This document shows, piece by piece, positions 57,545 to 64,000 of a DNA stretch of 64,000 bases. The DNA is from Heliopora coerulea (taxonomy: Eukaryota > Cnidaria > Anthozoa > Scleralcyonacea > Helioporidae). The stretch lies in assembly GCA_030142905.1 (NCBI GenBank), contig JASJOG010000052.1, positions 204,501 to 268,500 on the forward strand, written 5' to 3'. A program made the position numbers and the translations under genes. Positions within the stretch are counted from its first letter, which is position 1; every line of letters begins with the position of its first letter. A model generated the notes under the pieces. The model ran no database searches. It was not told the DNA's origin and was given only the letters and a program-made list of their open reading frames with translations.

Positions 57545-57690
57545 TCCCATTCCCCACAAGTTCCCTGAAGTGTGCAATGTCTGTTGCGGCCTTACCTGGC
57601 GGGACGCTTGGAGCCCGTAGCAGGCTTAGACCCCTTCCACTGTCCTTAGTTGGGTGGTGTGCGAGTTGTAATAATAACAATAATAATAAG
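57340..57690. repeat. (AAT)n tracts alternating with a duplicated ~127-bp LINE-tail cassette
   Basis: Order: (AAT)n, cassette 57386-57512, (AAT)n, cassette 57543-57669, (AAT)n. The cassettes share CCCACAATTTCCCTGAA/CCCACAAGTTCCCTGAA, CCTTACCTGGCGGGA, GAGCCCGTAGCAGGCT and TAGTTGGGTGGTGTGCGAGT and differ at only a few sites. They directly follow the LINE coding end and probably represent its 3' tail, duplicated. Confidence 0.88.
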
Positions 57691-58250
57691 CTTACACCAA
57701 TTCGATTTACCCTCAAGAATGTATTGTAGCCAGCGGGTTGCGTGCAAAGATCGAGTTGCGTGCAGACGCCGTGTGATATTACAGGATATTGGATATCAAT
57801 TACTCCGGCGGAGACAAACTAATTTCCTTGATTTCTTTGATTTCATTGATTGCCCATTGGAGACCATGTAATGTTCTGGTTCTTCATCATTTTAATCCTA
57901 ATACTTTGATGTGTCTTTGAGTGTCACTAAGCGTCAAAGAAGCAGTCCTGACTCCTGAAGCCTCCTTCCTCACGTTACGCGGTCTGAAATGGATAAAGAC
58001 AAGGCCTACAGGTTTCAGCCTCACGAAAATCTTCCTGCCGTTTTTACAGCCAATTTGAACTAACTTTAGGCTGTTCCTGTAGCCGAATAGCCGAACTAGA
58101 CAAATTCTGCTGGAAGTCTATCGTCTTGTGACCTTTACTACCTCATAAGGAGAACCAGCTGGTTAACGCCGGACTTTACCAGTTCATATGATAATTAAGT
58201 CTGTGAGAAACGGGACATCTTATATTGGATGACTGACACAGAATCACCAG

Positions 58251-58276
58251 AAATAAATAAATAAATAAATAAATAA

Positions 58277-58322
<46 letters not shown>
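58251..58322. repeat. (AAAT)n followed by (AT)n microsatellite
   Basis: About eight AAAT units, then about 20 AT dinucleotides. It abuts the left arm of the inverted repeat at 58323. Confidence 0.95.
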
Positions 58323-58325
<3 letters not shown>

Positions 58326-58490
58326 CTTAATACGCACGCTCTCAAGCTACTCTCTCAGAAAAACTTTATGAGTCCCTGACGGGAATCGATCCTGTGACCT
58401 TCTGATCGCCGGTGAGATGCTCTAACCATTGAGCTGCACATAGTCTGTGTAGCTTGAGAGAGTAGCTTGAGAGCGTGCGTATTAAGAACA
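58323..58490. repeat. Inverted repeat enclosing a tRNA-like sequence
   Basis: GTTCTTAATACGCACGCTCTC at 58323 pairs with GAGAGCGTGCGTATTAAGAAC at about 58470-58490. The arms continue as CAAGCTACTCTCTCAG / GAGAGAGTAGCTTG. The tRNA-like segment 58371-58440 lies between them. Confidence 0.88.
58371..58440 (-). other. tRNA-like SINE head
   Basis: On the minus strand GCAGCTCAATGGTTAGAGCA (A box) and GGATCGATTCCCGTCAGGGA (B box, one base off consensus). It resembles 51390-51464 (both have CTCACCGG(C/T)...ATCAGAAGGT). It is followed by CTCATAAAGTTTTTCTGAGA. Confidence 0.6.
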
Positions 58491-58530
58491 TTATAATTAC
58501 CAAGCTACCACAATTACATCATTAATATGT

Positions 58531-58562
58531 GACGTACGTTTCGCTGTACTACAGCTCATCAG
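58531..58562 (-). ncRNA. Hammerhead-ribozyme-like catalytic core
   Basis: On the minus strand: CTGATGA, a perfect 5-bp helix II with a 3-nt loop (GCTGT-AGT-ACAGC), GAAA, then a self-complementary ACGTACGT that can form a very short helix III, and GTC as the cleavage triplet. These are all the conserved core positions of a hammerhead. Short-helix-III hammerheads are known in Penelope-like elements and retrozymes of animals. I could not find a convincing helix I in the flanks, so activity as a monomer is doubtful. Confidence 0.6.
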
Positions 58563-58684
58563 TGCAGCTCGGAATGAACATGGATTGATAAGGGACCAGA
58601 GTGCTCAAACCGCTACTCGAGCGGTGGGCATTGCTTAACTCTATCGGTTATCCTTATATATCCGTAGAGTGCTCAACAACATAT

Positions 58685-58687
<3 letters not shown>

Positions 58688-58723
<36 letters not shown>
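58688..58723. repeat. (AT)n microsatellite
   Basis: About 18 uninterrupted AT dinucleotides. Confidence 0.95.
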
Positions 58724-58725
<2 letters not shown>

Positions 58726-58726
<1 letters not shown>

Positions 58727-58830
58727 ATATTTAAAAACCGAGCAGGAGTGCTTTATCGGGATTCAAAACACGAGGCGATAAGCGAGTGTTTTAGACCCGA
58801 TAAAGCACGAACTGCGAGTTTTTTAAATGT
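58726..58830. repeat. Foldback, ~45-bp arms (GTGCTTTATCGGG type)
   Basis: ATTTAAAAACCGAGCAGGAG, GTGCTTTATCGGG and CAAAACACGAG at the left pair with GAGTGTTTTAG, CCCGATAAAGCAC and CTGCGAGTTTTTTAAAT at the right. It is bounded on the left by the AT microsatellite. Confidence 0.85.
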
Positions 58831-59015
58831 CTTCTAAAATGAACCCCCTAATACGCTAATTCGTGAAGAAAGTTTGGAAATTTATCTTTCGTAAGCCGAA
58901 AAAATTGAACTTCTTCTTCACGTATAAAGGCACACGTATCTTTATCACATATATAGACCCGACACGCTTATGATTTTCTTTTATCTTTTCCTCATGATTT
59001 AATAATGAATTTTAG

Positions 59016-59016
<1 letters not shown>

Positions 59017-59055
<39 letters not shown>
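59017..59055. repeat. (AT)n microsatellite
   Basis: About 19 AT dinucleotides. Confidence 0.95.
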
Positions 59056-59057
<2 letters not shown>

Positions 59058-59487
59058 TATCATATAAGCGTGGAAATCTTTTGGAAGGAGAAACTAGATG
59101 ACAATAAATGTATCATAATATGATTGCATGCATTAAAGACAGTTTATTCAACTACAGTGAGACACGGCTTACGGAAGAGACGCATTGCATTAAGGACAAT
59201 TTGTTGGAGAAAAATGAGACTTGATTTACGTACTTTACGCCAGGCGCGAAGCATTTCCATGAACAGTAAAAAAGATCATGTTCGTGCCTCATTTAAGCGA
59301 CTGCTCACTCAAGAAGCTGCATATCCTTGGAAAGAGGTTTTGAACTGTTCGCATATAAGCACGCCATTTTTTTAAAGTCAAAATGCTTGAATAAAGGGGT
59401 TCAAACTTTGTTCATATGTCGTTTCTAACTCGAATACGCCTACAACGAATGTGTTACTGATGTAAGTAAGATGACGGGAAACAAATA

Positions 59488-60204
59488 CAGTACAACCCCA
59501 CCAACTCCGAGCTACTACTGAAGGGCAATGTGAAACAGTTGGAGTTAGGGGGGGTTTGAGTTATCAGGGTGGACGTTGAATTTCAAGTACCCGGTTAACA
59601 ATTTATAAGGTATCGAGGTTTTATGATTCATCCAATATTACAAGTCATTTTGGTACAGTCAGTTAAGAATATTTTAATTTTTCTTCATGGATAGAGTTGA
59701 TTGTATATTTGTATTATCCTGAATACTTTGGTTCAAAATTTTCCGGTGTAAAATCTCGAAAGGAGCTACAAAACCGCAGTAGTTGAGCTTTCTTGGTGAA
59801 ATGGAAAAATTCAATCCTTTGGTTCTTTTACATGCGGATGTAGAAATTTGTGAAAACCCTACGAAATAAACTGGATAAACAAGAACTGCTATGACGGGCT
59901 ACTCACGACTAATTTGTGGGACATTTTAAGAAACGTTGACCAATGGTCACCCCAGATGAGGAATCTGGAAAGAAGGTCTTTCCTGAGCTTGAACTACGTT
60001 TGCATACATTGTCATATTATCAGTAAAGGTTCAAGATTCCGACTTGTTAAGTAGTTATGCCCTTACATTTTCAGGTTTACCGACCGACGTTTTCAAAATG
60101 GAGTTCGGATTAACGAGGTAAATTTAAGCGAAGGGAGCATAAAATTAGGTTCGAGTTAGCGGGGAGTTCGAATTAACCGAGTTCTAGTTAGCGTGGTTCT
60201 ACTG
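59488..60204. mobile_element. Tigger/pogo-type non-autonomous element, TA duplication
   Basis: CAGTACAACCCCACCAACTC at the left and GTTAGCGTGGTTCTACTG at the right are imperfect complements, flanked by TA at 59486-59487 and 60205-60206. Subterminal 'GAGTTAG', 'GAGTTATC', 'GAGTTAGCG' and 'GAATTAACCGAG' words are family-like. 717 bp without a transposase frame. Confidence 0.8.
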
Positions 60205-60394
60205 TAATGCTGCACCGGACTTGAGCGAACTGTCCGCGTCTTACGTGTTCTGTACTCGAATAGAATAAGCCAGTTCGCTTCTTATGTTAAGTGTATCCTA
60301 GTTCTTTCACATACATAGAGTGGTTTTTTAGCGTATGGTTGTAAAATGTAATTTTGCCACAGTTTACGACTTTACGTAAAAAAAAGTGAAGTTA

Positions 60395-60624
60395 AAACCC
60401 CGTTCACACTATTCACAATTTGGGCACGGCACGACTCAAATAGTTTGGCACGGGTGCCGCTATTTTTGGGTACGGCACGGGTGATTTTCATAGTGTAAAC
60501 GGTGAGGACGTTTTAAAATTTGGTACTCGTGCCTGAAAATTTAGCCGTGCCGAGCACCTCTGTGCATGTAGGTCTCGGCACGACTTACGTGCCGTGATCA
60601 AAATGTTACAGCGTAAACAGGGCT
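60395..60624. mobile_element. MITE with CCC(C/T)GTTYACRCTRT termini
   Basis: CCCCGTTCACACTATTCAC at the left pairs with the complement of GTTACAGCGTAAACAGGGC at the right; GGCACGGCACGAC occurs at the left and CGGCACGACTTACGTGCCG at the right. Several GGCACGG(G) words fill the 230-bp interior. No coding capacity; superfamily uncertain. Confidence 0.75.
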
Positions 60625-61849
60625 TGAGGCAAACATGGTATTGAATGCATTGTAAATCTATCGGTCAAAGCAAGGTCATCTACCTTTCAGCTTCATTTTC
60701 ACAACCTAAAAATAATTTATAATAATGATAATAATAATAATAGTCATTAATAAGTCATGAAGACAAAACAAAATGATTTAAAAGATTAACGAGTTGTTGG
60801 AAATGTGATACAACATACGTCTTGTATCGGCAATACAACTATTTCTCGCATTTTCTCAACTAAAATCGTTAAAATCGTCTCTGTTTTTAATGAACATCAG
60901 GGTTTATACGTATTCTTATCCGCTTAAGTACTTTACAATAGTAGTGTCGGTGTTGTATCGGAAATACACTCACTCGCCTTCGGCTTGTACTTGTACATCT
61001 GGTCCATACAACACCACGACTTAAATGGTAAACAGTGCATGTTTAATTATTCTATCGAAAGACCTTGATAAAATTATTTGACAGATAATTTTGACCGATA
61101 TCAAAATGTTTTTCTAGCTTTTCTTTTTTATTTTATTTGCAACCATTGAAAATAGAGAAGAATATCAAGTTGGTACCGGTGATCATCAACAACCATTGTT
61201 ATATTGTATCCATACTAACCAGCACTAGTCATACGATGAAATTTTGCACGTTTTCTGTTTGTCGAGAACATTTTAACCCTTTCGCCAATGGAGGTGTCCC
61301 TTGACGTGTAAAATTGTCTGGCGTTAGCCGGAGTAAAATAGTACACCTTGTTATGAGAACGAAAATGAAAATCATCTTGGCAGTTCGCCTGTACACGTAA
61401 TTTTTCGATGATAATTTCCTTTTTGTAATCTCTTTTGCCTAAGAAGCTCTGCGAACCGTCCTCTCAGCATGGGCAAAAGCCATCCACTCTCCTCTTAGAG
61501 CGGTGGGGGTGGGATCGATCGGTGAAAAGAGAAGTGGAAGAGTTTCAACACCTGATTGCATGGCATTGTCATTGTCGCTCTCACAAATTGTTTTGAGGAA
61601 GGAAAATTTCAAATGTTAAAACTATTTCAACACCCAGCCGTAACCAGGTGGTAGAAGTGGAATTCCATGTCCTTTCTCTATCTGATATTTTTGTCATAAT
61701 GAAAGGGCAATTTCATTGACAGAAACGGCACTTTCTACCTGTTATGAAAAAGATTAAAATATAAGGGCAGGTATTCGCCGCAGTAGTCATAGTTGTAGCC
61801 AGCTTTAAAGACTCAGGTGGGCAAAAATCTAAAAATTTCCTTAGTGCAC

Positions 61850-62220
61850 CGTCTAACTTCCTTTCTAGATTCTTCCTAAATTGCTTCGTAGATTTCGAAA
61901 TTCCTTCCTTGTTTCTTAAATCATTCTTATAGTTAAACTTCCTAAATTGTCTCCTTTCTAAATGTCTTCTTTGCTATAACTTGTTCTTGGTCTGAAATCC
62001 TATCCTTTTCAAATAGCTTCCTAAATCCTTCCTCCAAAAATCACTTAATCCTTGACTTTCAAAATAATTTTTTCTCCGAACTATCTTGTTTCTAAAGATC
62101 TTGCTTTCCTTCCAAAATCCTTTCTTCCTTAATTACTTCCTTCTAAAGTCCATTCCTTTCTAAATCACTTTCTCCCTATATTCCTTTCTTTCATTAATCC
62201 TTTCCTTTCCAAATTTGTTA
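61850..62220. repeat. Degenerate TTCCTTTCTAAAT pyrimidine-rich repeat
   Basis: Irregular copies of TTCCTTTCTAAA(A/T)T, with words such as CTTCCTAAATTG, TCTCCTTTCTAAATG and CCTTTCTTTC, over about 370 bp. It looks like an old minisatellite. No coding content. Confidence 0.7.
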
Positions 62221-62229
62221 AAAGATGTA

Positions 62230-64000
62230 AACAAAGTGGCAGTGGTCGCATGAACAATGTATCGTTGCATCCCGTAAACAACATTGTGTAATGTTATTTA
62301 GCTGTGGTAACAATTAACAACATGGGTGTAGGAAGCTGGGGATGCTTCGGGGGGGTTCAGCGCCCTTATGCATTTAAACGGAGGGTCTCGTCCCCCCAAA
62401 AGGGCCAAGCGTTACGAAAGAAGTCTCTTATCTTCACAGATTCGAAAGCAACCCATGCAAAGTCCAGTCATGTTTATGAACTGACATTCTGCCTACGTAT
62501 ACGAGATTTTGAAGATTTTTCTAACGGACGGTTAGTCAGTGTAGGTAGACCGCTATAGAGAAGCGCAGATTTGACGAAGAAAGTTTGAAGCTGCTGTTGG
62601 AAATAGAAAAACTTTTAATCAATGTATGCAATGGAAATACGACAAAGCCATCTCAGAGGCTGCAAGAACTGTATTAGTCAGACATCAAGTTTCAGTGCTT
62701 ATTAGCACTGCGTCTCAAAAAAAAAAACCCAAAAAGAAAACAAACAATATTTTTGTATATGTTGAAAATAATATTTTTCAACAGAAAGGGGACTTATAAC
62801 GAATAACGAATAACAGTAATTTGAGTGCATAGATGCCTTTGGCAGCGTTCTATGAAGGCTTTAAAAATCTATTATTCTTCCAAGGATGTAAATGTATATG
62901 CTGACTTCAGCTCCCCTCCCCGATAAAATTCGTTCTTACGCCGCTGGTTAACAATTATGTAACGAGATTGTTCACCCACCTAAGGAGGAACAACTTGTTG
63001 ACTAACGCCGAACTTCCAGACAATATCAACATCACTGTCGAGGACTACTGATCTAGCAATGCATTCCCCCCCCCCCCCCTATGTTCCAACAATCGAAAGC
63101 AAACGTTTGCTGTTTCAGCGGAAGAACAATATTGCTGAAACTACAACAAATAACGTTGTTGTGTCATCAGCGTTGTGTAACCATGTTCATGATGAAATAG
63201 TTTTAGCAGCACTTTTCAATCAACGGCTATCAGTTGTTTAACAACAGGTGAGATTTTTTGCGTGGGTCGTGAAACTCAGCCAAAGCTATATCGTCCCATC
63301 ACGTAAACAAAGTGAAACATGAGCTCAAAAAAACATTAGCAAGAACTTTCCCCGGGGCAAGATCTAGTTCTAAGTTTCCGAGATGTACATCTAGGATGTT
63401 CAGTAAGGATTCGGAAAAAAGTAACCAAACCGGTTAAACTTGTTCAGCTGGTTTTTAGTCTAATTAAGAACAGGTTCAGCCGTGCCCAACCTTGCCTCAA
63501 CTTGCCCGAAGGCTTCAGCTGTCAAAACAAATATATTTTGAAATGCAGATCAGATTGATCCATCAAATGACATCCGCTTTTTCCAACTACTTGTGCTGTT
63601 TGTGTCTCAAGGTAATCAAAGTCAGGCAAGTTTCATCTTCCAGTCACGAAGCGACAGCAAAATTCCATCTGTCACCGAGATTCCTAGAAACGAGTACAGT
63701 AATTGTAGCTGCACGAAAAACAGAAGACCTACGACTGAAGGCAAAGGAAAGCAGTGGGGTTACACTTTTTACTGAAAGTTATAGTGGGAATATCGTTCAT
63801 AGAGCACGTGTAACATAATCTCGTGAAGGGCCATCTGAATATTTCACGGAGGCAATTTGATTGGTTTGTTTTTCGAGAGAAGTCGTGTATTGTCACATTG
63901 ATTGGTTGGTTAACTGAACATTCTTTATTCCGTGTCAGGAACGTCCGCTACCGTTTCGTTTACTATTAGACTCGCAAATTAAAAGACTGTCGTCAAAAGC
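62230..64000. other. No gene recognised
   Basis: Contains poly-A (about 62718) and poly-C (63066-63078) runs. The longest ORF (63492-63818, 108 codons) shows no family features. An exon of a gene extending beyond the window cannot be excluded. Confidence 0.45.

Noticed and set aside
57386..57669. CRISPR-like alternation of repeats and spacers
   Set aside because: Only two cassettes, spacers are (AAT)n, and the context is a LINE tail in an animal genome.
59124..59375. 83-codon basic ORF
   Set aside because: No recognisable motif; located between AT microsatellites and a Tigger-type element.
63492..63818. 108-codon ORF at the right edge
   Set aside because: No family resemblance, no splice context and no conserved motif visible; probably chance.

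Overview
This is animal nuclear DNA. Genes have many short exons with GT/AG introns, and five are recognisable. The repeats are TTAGGG-type arrays, tRNA-derived SINEs, Penelope-like and non-LTR retroelements, hAT and pogo/Tigger-type DNA transposons, and many MITEs and foldbacks. Together with the protein sequences this fits a cnidarian, probably a hexacorallian (stony coral or sea anemone). The species assignment is an inference. I see no bacterial, viral or CRISPR system.

Layout. 1-9190: no host gene; an internally deleted hAT element, MITEs, a SINE, a palindromic array of tRNA-like units, and convergent TTAGGG/CCCTAA arrays. 9193-23887 (minus): atypical protein kinase C, 21 coding exons that sum to 587 codons plus stop, with several foldback elements and one unexplained 183-codon ORF in its introns. 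23888-26408: head-to-head intergenic region holding two inserted transposons. 26409-35181 (plus): F-actin capping protein beta, 11 coding exons, 271 residues. 36413-38688 (plus): PIG-P, 4 exons, 138 residues. 39436-44015 (minus): SDS22/PPP1R7, 10 coding exons, 304 residues, convergent with PIG-P. 45820-54861 (minus): a MARCH-type RING-CH ubiquitin ligase, 2 coding exons, 417 residues, with a 9-kb span whose intron holds a rearranged Penelope-like element and a LINE fragment split by a precise TA-flanked transposon. 54862-64000: no host gene recognised; an R2-like LINE 3' fragment, a hammerhead-ribozyme-like core next to a tRNA-like SINE, AT microsatellites, a Tigger-type element and a MITE.

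The five host genes are ordinary conserved housekeeping or signalling genes and do not form an operon-like system. aPKC and capping protein both act on cell polarity and the cortical actin network, but their adjacency may be chance. The more unusual content is in the repeats: many GAAACGTC boxes that look like hammerhead-ribozyme 3' cores, long intronic inverted repeats, three convergent telomere-like palindromes, and an exactly datable nested insertion. All exon borders were worked out by hand from reading frame, splice dinucleotides and protein-family similarity; no alignment was run.
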